A stretch of DNA of 64,000 nucleotides, from positions 1,984,001-2,048,000 of the forward strand of contig JANTUC010000004.1 in the NCBI GenBank assembly GCA_026873275.1, read 5' to 3'. The translations under genes and the position numbers were made by a program. Below, piece after piece: positions 19,961-30,774 of this stretch (its first letter is position 1; every line of letters begins with the position of its first letter). The stretch comes from Pseudopithomyces maydicus. Lineage: Eukaryota; Ascomycota; Dothideomycetes; Pleosporales; Didymosphaeriaceae. Below the pieces are notes generated by a model, which worked only from the letters and a program-made list of their open reading frames with translations, had not been told where the DNA came from and did not search any database.

Positions 19961-21622
19961 CTAAATCTTTTGGAATACCATGTCTTCAAACCCAGCGATA
20001 TGCCAATCACATAATTCGGTCATGGGCATATTGGCCGGAAAACCCTGAAATTTCCACAGTTTTTGAGACCCAGACGCCACATCCTGCACTTGCAAATGTC
20101 CCCCAATGGCTCGGAAGAAATCTCGGTTGAGCTCCCATACTGCCTTGGAAAATGACATTTCTGCTGTAGCATCAATCCGTGCATGGTGCAAGGGTCGAAC
20201 ATAGGGCAAAACGCTGGGCGCTCGGACGAGCTGGGCTTCGCCGAGTTGTAGCAGAACACCACCATCATGAGACCCGACGAGGAAGTCTTGAGCGTCTATA
20301 GTGCCTTGAATCCGTACATCGGCGTTTTCTTTGTTATCTGTTCCAGGTGGAGAGATTAAATTCGTGAGAGACAAGTAGCGTTCGATCATGCAATCCTTGG
20401 GCAAGCGTTCCGAGACAAGACGTGCTGTTTCACTCTCCAGCGGGAGATATCTTGCGAGCAGTACATATGTTCCAGTTTTTGCAAGATCAGTGCCAGTTCC
20501 CAAACTAGTAATGCTCGGTGTAAATGTAATGTTGGAAGGCGTTTTGACCAATGGTTTATAAGTTTGTGCGAGATGAAGATCTTGAGTTCCTGGTAAACAC
20601 GAATCAAGATCTATGATCCTCTCATGGGCGATAAATAAGTCCTGAAAAGCTCTTTCTTGATCTTGTAACTGAACCGGAACAGTCTTGTGAGGTGATATAG
20701 CGTTTCCCTCTGAAAACCTGAAAACCCGGTCGAATACACGCAATAACCCTTGGAAGAACGTTTGGTATGCATCCAGAAGTTGTTCCGGAGAACGATCTGA
20801 CTTATTCAGGAAATTCTGAACCGCCCAAGGTCCTTCGTTTCTGAGGTACAGCACATTGGTATGCGGTCGACTCCCACTGTCGACTTTTATAGGAAATCTT
20901 GCTTTTTCCATTTGCATGGCCAGGTATCGATACTTCACCTCAGGTAAGAGACCAGAAAGATCACCGTTGCGTACAGAGGTGGAGTCGAGTGGAGCGGTGG
21001 TATCGTTGCTGAAAACGATTCTTGGGTTCTTCCGGATAGAACCGTAGTTCAGCATGTCTTCGAACCTGTCTTTACTGCCGGGTCTCAACACGCATACACA
21101 AGACCATCTCGCAGCGAAAGAAAAGGCAAACATAGCGTTATCTCCACCAAAAGCATACACTGTGCGAATTGGTCTTGTAGTCTGGATGTGATGGTTGACC
21201 ATCTTGTCGATGTGATCTAGGATAGTAGTGAAACTGACGGAAGAGGAAGCATAAATTGCAGCCCATCGGTCTACCATAAGCCAGTCACTTTCTTCCACTG
21301 CCAACTCGCATAGCTCTAGTCGCTGGGCGGCGGATAAAGTGCCAGACCGAATCTTTGACGACACGTATCGATCATGGTCTGGGCATATGTAACCACCCAA
21401 GACAGCAATACCTCGTGATTCCAATTCGAGTTTGGCTGTTTCGAGCATCTGAACATGCCCTTTATGGATAGGACAAAAGGCTCCTGTCGTCACAATGACA
21501 GCTAATTCTTGGGTGTCGTCCGTGACCTGGGAGAGACGACGTTCGATCTTGTCAATTGGGCCGGTCCACCATCTTTGATCAAAGTTGTAATCTGGTGAGC
21601 ACAAATCAATGACTGCTTTCAT
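19961..21622 (-). CDS. Nucleotidyltransferase (NMNAT-like) with C-terminal extension
   Basis: Single-exon gene, 553 aa. The N-terminal domain carries the adenylyl/cytidylyl-transferase signature GAFCPIHKGH at 47-56 and an STSVR motif at 214-218, as in nicotinamide or nicotinate mononucleotide adenylyltransferases. This predicts transfer of a nucleotidyl group from NTP. The C-terminal half (about 280-553) contains LDSCLPGTQDLHLAQTY and RYLPLESETARLV. From memory it resembles phosphoribosyltransferase-like proteins more often seen in bacteria; that resemblance is weak. Lack of introns and unusual architecture are compatible with transfer from bacteria but do not prove it. It is not the standard fungal NMA1/2. 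Divergent from an APC permease gene. Confidence 0.75.
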   Translation of the reverse strand: MKAVIDLCSPDYNFDQRWWTGPIDKIERRLSQVTDDTQELAVIVTTGAFCPIHKGHVQMLETAKLELESRGIAVLGGYICPDHDRYVSSKIRSGTLSAAQRLELCELAVEESDWLMVDRWAAIYASSSVSFTTILDHIDKMVNHHIQTTRPIRTVYAFGGDNAMFAFSFAARWSCVCVLRPGSKDRFEDMLNYGSIRKNPRIVFSNDTTAPLDSTSVRNGDLSGLLPEVKYRYLAMQMEKARFPIKVDSGSRPHTNVLYLRNEGPWAVQNFLNKSDRSPEQLLDAYQTFFQGLLRVFDRVFRFSEGNAISPHKTVPVQLQDQERAFQDLFIAHERIIDLDSCLPGTQDLHLAQTYKPLVKTPSNITFTPSITSLGTGTDLAKTGTYVLLARYLPLESETARLVSERLPKDCMIERYLSLTNLISPPGTDNKENADVRIQGTIDAQDFLVGSHDGGVLLQLGEAQLVRAPSVLPYVRPLHHARIDATAEMSFSKAVWELNRDFFRAIGGHLQVQDVASGSQKLWKFQGFPANMPMTELCDWHIAGFEDMVFQKI

Positions 21623-22421
21623 ATATCAGAGACACCAGTATACCTTCAAAAGCAGGTGAAACCTGCGTATCGGTCTCGGCAGCTCGTTCGTCTTGTTCTT
21701 CCAATGTAATCATGACGACAATGGCCTATTATGTGCGTTTTTATTGTGTCTTATTTTTTCTTTACAAGATATCTTCTCTGTATAGATAGGCAGTATAGAT
21801 GTCCGCGCGAGCGAGCTAAGATATCAAAGGGTGAGGGTTTCCTGACTGTCGTAGCTATGGTGAGTTTTCGAGATTACGCAGGGACCTGGAGCTTTGAGGT
21901 GTGATGAGACGATATCAATTGAATCGTGTCTGGTATGTCGAAGAAAGATGTGTCGGGGCCTACTGCATATGTATACATTCAGGCAGCAGCCGTAAGGCAA
22001 CCCCGATATCCTGCGCCACACCAACTCAGCCGCACACTATCCCGGGTTACTTAGATCACCGCGCATGCACCTGATAACGTGTGATTGTAATTTTTACACA
22101 TCTACAGTGTTTCCCGGGTCCATTCGCCTATCCAAAAACTTGCTTCTGTAATTGATGTTCGGCTTGGTCAGCGACTGAACGGTGAAGTGGGTAGCAGCCA
22201 ATCACTGCCGGAGAGTGAAGATATGTCCAAATCTGGTTAATGACCCGCTTGCTGAGACGGCTGCCGACCTCTCACAACTGCCATCGCAACCCAATTCTAC
22301 GGTTCTGATGCACCACTTCTATCTCAGTCGTACAATTACAGTCATACCTGCTAGATTTGCCCATAAATTGATTGCACAGTGCACATATGTTTGTTTAATA
22401 GACGAGATTACACATTAAGTT
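21623..22421. promoter_or_regulatory. Divergent region between nucleotidyltransferase and permease
   Basis: About 800 bp between two divergent start codons. No clear motif can be assigned, and short open frames on both strands look fortuitous. Confidence 0.5.
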
Positions 22422-24254
22422 ATGGCAGCGAATGAATCGAGCGAGTCGAGCGCTATAGCCGAGTTTGGAGGATTGGAGAGCGGGCTAAAGAAGGCTGAAA
22501 AATCCCATCTGGATACTAACCAGCGCATTGCAGAATCCAGCAATGGGCAGCATATCCATGCTCTTGAGGTCAGTCTTCTTAAATTCACTTTTCATCTCCT
22601 AGGAATCACTGCTTTACTGACGCGATTGCATCAAAAGCGTTACATCAATCTCTCCAGCGTAGTCAATTTTGGTTTCATCCTCCTTGCTTCATAGGAGGCA
22701 TTTGCCACTAGTTTCCAATTTGCGCTACTAAATGGAGGTCCAGCTTCCATGTTCTATGGTGGCATCCTGGCTTGCCTCGGAGAATGTGCGGTAGGATTTT
22801 CGCTCGCTGAACTAGCGTCCATGTCTGTTGTACAAGTCCAATAATCCTAGACCATCTCTGACAGCGTACAGTGATCCGACTGTGGGTGCACAGTATAGAT
22901 GGTCTGCAAATCTTGCCCCAATTTATCCACGATTCTGGGGTCTCCTTCAGGGAATGCGATCCAATGAAAGATACCTTGACTTCTAGCTAACATTCTTTAG
23001 GTTGGATTACCATGTTTGGTTGGTGTTTTGCATGTGGCGGGCCACCTTCCCTCATTGCGACCATCATCACCTCTCTTGCGATTTTCAACAACGAAGGTTA
23101 TGTACCTGAACGATGGCACACGAGTCTGATCATGATTGCGACTCTGATAGTTCCATTCGTCTTCAATTTGTGGTTTCGAAAGATGCTTAACGGCTTCGAG
23201 ATTTTCGGAGGACTACTCCATATTTGCTTGTTTGTCATTTTTCTCGCCATCCTTAGCATCTTGGGTACAAGAGGAAGTAGTAGTTATGTATTTGAAACCC
23301 TGACCTGGGATAGCGGTTGGAACAATAGGGGCGTATCCTTTGGCCTGGGAATTCTCCCGGCGACCTTCGCTCTCACTGGCTGTGATAGCGTTCTTCACAT
23401 GAGTGAGTTTTCACAGATACCAACCGAACGACTCAAATACTGAAAAAATCGTAGGTGATGAGGTTAAAAAGGTGAATACAAGGGTTCCTCGATCTATCAT
23501 CCTTGCATGCGTCCTCAATTCAGTATTTCTGATGGCTTTCATCATCGTGCTACTGTTTTCCATGGGCCCGCTGGACGCGATCCCTGAAAACGCACCACTT
23601 CCCCTGGTCTATGTCCTTTACAGTGCCACGGGCTCGAAACCAGCTACCAATACACTTGTCGCATTGATTGCGATATTATTTTTCGTTTGTTTTTTCAACG
23701 TATTGGCGTCGGTATCGCGTTTGATATGGGTATTTGCAAAAGATAAGGGCTTGCCTTTCTCAAATACCTTCGCATATGTAAGTTTTTTATCGCCCATGAC
23801 GAAACTAGGAGCTGAATATGTCTCGCAGGTTCACCCAACCTTCAAGCTTCCTGTTAATGCTCTCGCATTTGTCGCAGTCGTCATCATTTGCCTCTCTCTG
23901 ATATACATCGGTAGTGCCACGGCTTTTAACGCTCTTATATCGCTACAAACGTTTGCTCTCCACGTTTCCTACTTCCTACCCATCCTGTTCATGTTGATGC
24001 GCCGGATTCGTGGTCCACCCCCGCCGTACGGGTCGTTCAAGCTGGGCGCATTTGGTGTACCACTCAATGTTCTGAGCTTATGCTTTCTCGTATATGTGGC
24101 TATGTGGATGCCGTTTCCCCAGATGCTTCCCGTCACGAAGGACAACATGAACTACGCTGGCCCTATTTTTGGCGCCGTCGTTTTGGGTGCGATATTGGAT
24201 TGGTTCGTCAACGGCAGGAGAAGGTTTCAAATGCCTGTAATCCGATATGAATGA
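22422..24254 (+). CDS. Amino acid / choline-type APC permease
   Basis: Polytopic plasma-membrane transporter of the fungal amino acid/choline/GABA permease type, about 493-497 aa. Exons are 22422..22568, 22695..22822, 22872 to about 22939 (or 22951), 23001..23402, 23455..23777 and 23829..24254. The helices are well preserved. Typical motifs are GGPASMFYGGILACLGECAVGFSLAELAS-type TM1-2, DPTVGAQYRWS, and FAKDKGLPFSNTFAYVHPTFKLPVNAL. The third intron lacks a GT at the expected exon end (LLQ|G, 22951). The nearest GT, at 22940, gives an in-frame protein lacking LLQ. Substrate is unknown. The C-terminus ends RRRFQMPVIRYE. Confidence 0.8.
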
Positions 24255-24429
24255 TTTCTGGTCTCTGACCTCACCGACACTGTGCTTACGGGACATTACG
24301 CTTTCGGCGATCGTGCTTACGCGACTTAGCCTCGCTTTCAGCGAATTCCTCTTATCGTAGACCTCACCATACGCTTTACATCTCTCCACACTCACCCGCC
24401 AACCTTCGTTCAGATTTCCTAACACAACC

Positions 24430-24786
24430 ATGCTCGCAACTATCTTTCGCGTTGGCCTGCAAGCTGTCATCTTTTATGGTGCTTTCTCCCGCTTTACACA
24501 CGGACGCTACACACCTGCTTTCTATCAGTACCAAATCCAGCGGGCTCCAGACAACAAATCCACGCAATTCATCCCCATATTCGATGTCTTATTCGGCACA
24601 CTTCTCTTATCCGCAAAAGCGCGACCGTGGGTCGCTCTATTTTGCGCCATTGCCCAAGGAGGGGGAATGATAAAGCTGGTAAAAGAAGGGCACGATATCA
24701 CACCAGATATTGGATTTTTTACTCTCGCGATGGCTGTATTCTTGGTATCATGGTTTCGAGATGGAAGGCGGGAAACGTCGCGATAG
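24430..24786 (+). CDS. Small integral membrane protein, 118 aa
   Basis: No family recognised with certainty; the overall shape is DoxX-like. Three to four hydrophobic segments are seen: FRVGLQAVIFYGAFSRF, FIPIFDVLFGTLLL, WVALFCAIAQGGGMIKL and IGFFTLAMAVFLVSWF. The ends are basic. Single exon. The ATG at 24430 has A at -3. It lies 175 bp downstream of the permease stop on the same strand but should be a separate transcript. Confidence 0.6.
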   Translation: MLATIFRVGLQAVIFYGAFSRFTHGRYTPAFYQYQIQRAPDNKSTQFIPIFDVLFGTLLLSAKARPWVALFCAIAQGGGMIKLVKEGHDITPDIGFFTLAMAVFLVSWFRDGRRETSR

Positions 24787-25235
24787 AGAGTCGTTCGAAT
24801 TCAATACCTGACAAACATACTAGGCAATTTTTGGTCATGCTAGAAATATACTGAGCTCGTTATTTGGCAAGTGCTAAAGTTTCTCTATTCAACATGGATT
24901 GGTGATTTCGGGAACACGTTTGTTCGCATCAAGTCTAGTTCGCCTCTTTCATTCGCGTTGCAAGCAATTAATGTTAAAAGAGAAATTGGAAGTGTTATCA
25001 AATTGTAGTATATGGATTTTTTGTTTTCAACCGACATTATCATAAACACAATGAAAACCATTACCGACCTATGCCCTGATATGCCCCGTGGATATCATGA
25101 TGATCGCTCGCTGAAAGACGGTTATAAACCAAATACCTTGGAAGGTAAGGAGTCCAAACGCCATCCTCCATCGTCGCCCAAAATATGTAAAAAAGCGAAT
25201 TTACTGCACCGACTGTTTGAAATTAAAAGAATTGC
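24787..25235. other. Gap between convergent genes
   Basis: 3' flanks of the small membrane protein (+) and the aquaporin (-). AT-rich, with no coding exon seen. Confidence 0.5.
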
Positions 25236-26483
25236 TTAAGCCACGTTCCCAGCGTGACCAGTGCGTCCAAGATCAGTCGTACGATAAGGGCTTGCAGCTG
25301 GCTGATCCACAAGCGTCGGCGACACCCGATGGTGATCTCCAGACAATCTACTCTCAATACCATCGTATGCATCAGAGCGGTCACCACTCGACTGGCTAGC
25401 AATGCGTTCTACAGCTTGTTCAACGGCCTCACGGGCCTCGATGGCGGCTACGTTTGGTCTTTCCACTTGCTCCTTGCTATCAGGGTCGTCCGGTGGATAG
25501 AAATGAGCTGCCTCATGATCGTCGAAGTCTTGACCTGGATTGACAGTCTGGTATTCCACGCTCGTCACAATCTTGTACATGCCAAATGCCAGAAGTGTTC
25601 CCATGACTGGTCCGAACCAATAAATATAATGATAGCCTGGGAAACTGCGAGTGACGACACAGGGTCCGAAAGAGCGAGTAGGGTTGAGAGAGCCGCCTGT
25701 ATAGAACACGCCTACGAGTTCGGCGACAAACAGCGCAAGACCAATACCCACAGGCGCAAGAAAAGTAGCCTTGTGTTTCTCGGCAGCGAGCATGAAGATT
25801 GTGAAAACGAGGATGGATGTAAGGAACATCTCGAGGAAGACGCCTTGCGCGATGGATGTGCCGGAACCAAGCGTCGTTGAAACATTTAGAGGGCCGGGGA
25901 GAATAGCAGATATAACGCCTGCGGCAGCCATTCCAGCTAGCATTTGGGCGATGAAGCAGAGGATAGCGCGAGTCGTTGTAAGTGCACCAATGAGCCACAG
26001 GCCCAATGTTACCTTCCATGATATTAGCATTCTGTGCGGCATGCTCGTAATAAGTATTGGGGGGCTTACAGCTGGATTGAACAATCCGCCGCTGACCCTG
26101 AAGAACACCCATACATTCACCATTAAGCTGAATCCGAAGATCAAGCTAATATACAGCAGTACGCTCGTGTTAGGTGCTTGGCTGATACTGTTGTTGCCGT
26201 TATCCTGCTGTTGCCCAGGATCCCCGATATTCTCCGCAATTGCCCCGGAGTTGGCAACTTGTGTACCTCCAAATGCGAAAAAGAGAAACATAAAGGTCCC
26301 GGCGAATTCCGCTGCGGCGGCTACGAGTTCGTTTCGCCATTTATTTGGTATGCCCAAACGTGAGGCTGTCTTCTGAGCATCGCTGGTCTCAGGCTTATGT
26401 TTTTTCCGTGAATCTGGCACATGGCCGTTCGCTCTGCGTGCTGGTTTGTCGTCCTTGTGTAGTGGGAGGATGTTGGGAGACAT
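25236..26483 (-). CDS. Aquaporin / MIP channel with long C-terminal tail
   Basis: Water or small-solute channel in a membrane, 396 aa. Exons are 26070..26483 and 25236..26012. The 57-nt intron (GTAAGC, branch GCTAAT, GAAG) falls right after the first NPA box (NPA at 136-138) and restores NPAVTLGLWLIGAL. The second box is NPTR (248-251) rather than NPAR; the selectivity-filter arginine is kept. Six hydrophobic helices lie at about 52-275. The last 110 residues are hydrophilic and acidic, then Ser/Arg-rich. The in-frame codon at 26498 is GTG, so ATG 26483 (MSPNILPLHK) is the start. Loop lengths look like orthodox aquaporins, but glycerol transport cannot be excluded. Confidence 0.88.
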   Translation of the reverse strand: MSPNILPLHKDDKPARRANGHVPDSRKKHKPETSDAQKTASRLGIPNKWRNELVAAAAEFAGTFMFLFFAFGGTQVANSGAIAENIGDPGQQQDNGNNSISQAPNTSVLLYISLIFGFSLMVNVWVFFRVSGGLFNPAVSPPILITSMPHRMLISWKVTLGLWLIGALTTTRAILCFIAQMLAGMAAAGVISAILPGPLNVSTTLGSGTSIAQGVFLEMFLTSILVFTIFMLAAEKHKATFLAPVGIGLALFVAELVGVFYTGGSLNPTRSFGPCVVTRSFPGYHYIYWFGPVMGTLLAFGMYKIVTSVEYQTVNPGQDFDDHEAAHFYPPDDPDSKEQVERPNVAAIEAREAVEQAVERIASQSSGDRSDAYDGIESRLSGDHHRVSPTLVDQPAASPYRTTDLGRTGHAGNVA

Positions 26484-27450
26484 GATAGCGGTATGCACCA
26501 GTCAGGCGAGGCACGCGATTATATCTGGGAGACGAAAACTAGTGGCTCATGTACCTTTGTTCGCCAGCGGATATCTGATCAGATTGGAAAGCCGCGAAAG
26601 GAAATAGGAAGCGAGAAAGCAAAAAACTTGAGGTGTAATCTCCTGTGGAAAGGGTCTTGAACTATGAAGTATGCAGTGGGCATTGTAGAGCGGGACGCGA
26701 CGAGTAGACTATCCGCCGACGACAGTGGCGTCAAAGGAGCGGATGGCGGGTCAGCCTCCTAGACCCGTGTTTGCATCGTGGTCCATACAAAGAGGTCACC
26801 GCGGCCAACAACAATGACCTCATCATCCCTAGCCCAGCTGAGGCCAAGTGCCTACGCGTCTGTGGACTCGTGGCGTCCATCAACCGTGGTATGGTCCACT
26901 AGGTCCCCAAGATCTTGTCTAACGTCTGTGGGGATCGGCTGCTGTACTGCTCGTCAAGGTCGGATTGTGAGTGGTGAGTATTGGTGATCAACGGGACTAC
27001 GGGTATGATGGCTAGACCGTGATCGGCGCAAGGTCGTCGATAAGCGAGAAAAGACGCCAGATGAGGTCATTACCATGAATAGCGCCCGCGGATACGGCGT
27101 TGGGACCACGATGAGACGATGGAACACTGCTGAGACAGATTACAGATGGTATAATAGTCGCCTTATTGAGGCTCGTTGTAGAAGATGAATAAGATTACAC
27201 GCGTCGCAACTTGCCTCTTCATAACCCCTCCGCGGCTGTGGACTACACACCTCAACATTACACGCACAGAGAACACCCTAAACAAGGTGCAGAGGATATA
27301 CTCTGAATTGCTTATATTTTTCGCATGCGAAACCTGGTCCAGTCTATATGTCCGCCAGACAGCACGTTCAAGTTGAGTAGAGTATCTGTAAGGTTGCTTA
27401 TCACACACAACAGTAGCAACGACCATAAAACTGTAGGTTCTGCTTGTTGT
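26484..27450. other. Gap of about 970 bp
   Basis: Aquaporin promoter and then the 3' flank of the next minus-strand gene. No exon or RNA gene seen. Confidence 0.5.
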
Positions 27451-28362
27451 TCAACGTGGGCAGAGACAAACGCGCATATCTCCGCCCCGTAATACCCCCT
27501 TCCTCATCTCACCTAGCCGCGCTTCTGTCTTGTATATAATGAACCACGACATGCAATGTGCAACAAGTATTGCAAAGGCAAACAAGAAAATTATGGAAGC
27601 CATGATCAGTGAGATGGTTTGGACGATCGAGAGGGACTTTCCTACTTGGTGCGCCGTTCTGTTAGGTTCTGGTGTTGGATAAACTGGCGATCTTTGATCT
27701 TGGCTATGTTCGGATTCAAGGTGCGGGGGTGGTTGCAGAGTCGTTGAAGAGCGTATGAATGGAGGCGACAATAACGGTGGTGGCAGAGATACATCGTAGG
27801 AAGGTATATCAGTATCAGTCATGTGTCCTGTTTGTGCGAACTTGTCTTCTTTCTTTTCTTCAGGCGACACTTCCAAAGGCTGTGGCCCTCTCTTCCGTTC
27901 AGACTCCTTCTTTGCCTCCTTTCCACTATTCTCTTGAATCGAAGTACCCCAAACATCTGGCAAAACTCGATATGTAGGCTCTTTTGCTGCCTTCACTCTC
28001 GTTGGGAAAGGTGGATCCCAGGGTTTTCGGCTCTCTTTCTTCCCTATGCCGATGCTAATATCCTTTCCTTGACTTCCGGGCTGCGGGACAATATTTACGC
28101 GTTCTGGCAAACATCCTGGGTAACATTCGGATCCGGGCTCGAAAGCTGGACCATCGTAAATATATCCAGCTTCTCTTTTTATTTGGGCCAGCTTCGAGAG
28201 TATCGTACGGGGACCGATACAAGTGTTCGAGGCTGGTTTCCCTGATTGATTCGAGGTCGGATTCGGGGCAGAGCTTTGAATATAGGCGTGGGAGCGCTGG
28301 TACTGAACGACGAAGATTGGGGCGATGATGAGAATGGCGCTGCATACGAGGATGATAACCAT
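27451..28362 (-). CDS. Hypothetical protein with N- and C-terminal membrane helices
   Basis: 303 aa, no known family. A hydrophobic helix at about residues 2-20 (VIILVCSAILIIAPIFVV) is followed by a long hydrophilic, proline- and lysine-rich region with no domain. A second helix lies near 262-285 (ISLIMASIIFLFAFAILVAHC). The four cysteines of the middle part (TCIGPR, ECYPGC) and near the end could form disulfides or be modified. Single exon with an ATG start. Its layout is like that of the protein at 7581-8454, though I see no sequence similarity. Confidence 0.55.
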   Translation of the reverse strand: MVIILVCSAILIIAPIFVVQYQRSHAYIQSSAPNPTSNQSGKPASNTCIGPRTILSKLAQIKREAGYIYDGPAFEPGSECYPGCLPERVNIVPQPGSQGKDISIGIGKKESRKPWDPPFPTRVKAAKEPTYRVLPDVWGTSIQENSGKEAKKESERKRGPQPLEVSPEEKKEDKFAQTGHMTDTDIPSYDVSLPPPLLSPPFIRSSTTLQPPPHLESEHSQDQRSPVYPTPEPNRTAHQVGKSLSIVQTISLIMASIIFLFAFAILVAHCMSWFIIYKTEARLGEMRKGVLRGGDMRVCLCPR

Positions 28363-28579
28363 CCAGCATGGGTGGTGACACCCGATAGTTGGACAAGCGA
28401 AGCAGGGCGTCAGGTGACGGATATGAACCCGAGGACGGTGAACGTTGTGGAAGTAGCTTCCTAGGAATGTGTAGGGTTTAAAGGCTCAACGGGCTGCAGG
28501 TGTGTGTGGACTAGTGAACGACAATTTTCAACTGGTCGATAGCATCATCTCGCTCTTTCCTCCCTTCTGGAAGGACATG

Positions 28580-30774
28580 TCACGCTGCTTCCTCTGCCAG
28601 ATCGCCGACCCAACCAATCGTGTGTCGTTTCTCATCTATCACACGCGCATATTCCAGGAGCAGTCGATACACATAAACCATCGCATCACTTCTTCTGAGC
28701 ACCTTTTTCGTCCATTGCTGGCCCGCCTCTGCAATTTTCTGCGCTTGATCATCGTGTCCATTGTCCTTTCTTTCTGTCTTCTGCCCATTATCCATGTCAA
28801 TGGATCTAATCTCAACTCCATGTTCAACATTCCCATCTTTGTGGGTATCTCCATCATCTTCATCGTCCCAATGTGGCACTTGGAAGTTGTGTTCATGCTT
28901 TTCGACCTCTACGTGAGCATGCGGAAATTCTGTGACAGGAGATGGAATCGATGCGCCAACGAAGTACTCCATAATACCGTACAAATCAATAAAGGTATGG
29001 TCCATGGGAACGAAATGTAACCAAGGAACAAGGCGGGTGTCATACCACTGCTTGTAAATGCTTGCTCTGAGAATCACTTTGCCCTCTAGCAGTCGCTGTA
29101 GGAGCTCGCCATCGTCCTTGGCTCCTTCCCCATCTAAAGTCGCAGCGTACTTGTACTTGTCTTCTCTTTCTTGTTTGAATCGCATCTCAGATGCTGATAG
29201 AGTAGAGAAGAATTCGTCATCGTAAGCACAACCCCCGCTTCCGTTGGTTCGTCGCATTGCAAGTCAGTGAGGCCTACATCGGCCCACCCAGAAATCCATT
29301 CTGCCATTCTTGCCCCCTTCTGCGTATCTAAGTTGTATGCATTTGTGGGTAGGAGTCTGAAGTTCCTTGCGTAGCCCAGTCCAACAGTGGTCTCATTTCC
29401 AGCATGCAACATGCCCTCTGCTATCTCGACGTGCGTTGCATTGAGCATGCTTACGAATCTTTGTCGGTGCATGCGGCGCCAATTCAAATATGTGTTCCTT
29501 CCTCCTGATGCCGGACCGCGCCAATGCAGTCTTACCTCTTTTTCCATCCATGGGCGTGGCGATGTAGCCCACTTACTGTCATCACTGGGGGTGCTTGGAA
29601 CAAGTATTTCGTTTGATGCACTTATTTTCGAGTGTGAAAACAGCGGGAATAACTTTTTCGTAACGCTCATTGCTTTGGGCGCCACGAAGGCTCCATGTAA
29701 ACCCTGCAATTCCGGTCTTGCACAGACATCACTGGTCAACGTCCAGTTGTTTACGTAACCCTCTAAGGTATCGGCTGGAATATCCAATGGTAATAGCGCT
29801 GCTGTGCTGTGCTCAATCGATGTGTGCCCTTCTGGATGCCAGATATCTGCCATCAGTTCTGATTTTCTTGCTGCAGAATCCGATGAACACGCAGGCCTCA
29901 GGAGAGACCACAAGGGGCGAGGACCAAGGTGGGGTCCTGCAGATGTATGCCGTAAACGATCGCCGAGCCAGTCGGGGTCAAATATACGGGTTTTCGCATC
30001 TTTGTTTGATGTAGGTGAATAAGATGACACAACGGAGTGAGGTGGCGGTGTGAACGAGCGGGAAAACTCAAAAGCAGTCTCCATTCTTTCCCATGGGACC
30101 AGCATAGCTATCTCATTGTTGACATTCACAGGTATGTCCATGTCTGGCAATTCGACTCCCTCTTCCCCGAGCTGTCTCAGGATGGCCATCAGCTGGTCGA
30201 TATACTCGTATGAGTCTGGCGCCGAAGACTCGATACTGTCATTGCGAACAGTAATCTTGGGGCTGAAACCTCGTACGACTCGCTGAAGTATGGGCACATC
30301 GATACCCCAAAATGGCCCCAGATCGTGATATATTTGGTCGAAAAACGCCTCCGGAACAAGTGCATCCTTGCCCCTAGCATACTCAAACCACGCATCAAAC
30401 TGTGGCGGAGGATGTCGCCCACGCTTCTCTCGATACCTTCTTGCAGCATCGACGACATTTGCAGGATGCTCTGCTACCAGCGCATCAAATTGCACCTGCG
30501 CCGTACGCATCAATCTTGCAATAGGATGTTCATCGCTACTTCCATTTTCAGCAGCAGCACCAGGACCAGCATCGTCACTTCCTAGTCCCACATCCAAAGA
30601 TGCAGTCGCGTGCCCACTTCCCCAATCCGCAAGGTGCGTCAGCGCCTTCGGAAAATATCTATCCGTACGCCCCCACGTTGCTGCGTACACGACGAGTAGG
30701 CATGAAATCACCGAAGCAAACGCTGCAGCTTGTACCGCGCGCCAGGACCAAGGGAAGGCATAGTTGGAACGCAT
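28580..30774 (-). CDS. Cap10/CAP1-like glycosyltransferase (GT90), frame broken at a G5 run
   Basis: Membrane-anchored protein of the capsule-associated CAP10 / GT90 (xylosyltransferase-type) family. One ORF (from 30774) supplies the N-terminal anchor near 15-32 (AAAFASVISCLLVVYAA) and most of the catalytic region, including LHWRGPASGGRNTYLNWRRM and WADVGLTDLQCDEP. A second frame, 28580..29257, continues with MRFKQEREDKYKYAATLDGEG and DTRLVPWLHFVPMDHTFIDLYG, which are standard downstream GT90 motifs. The switch falls at plus-strand C5, 29232-29236. One extra base there gives a continuous 731-aa protein of normal GT90 length. I read this as one gene with a base missing in the assembly, or a recent frameshift. 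No intron signals explain the switch. Confidence 0.82.
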
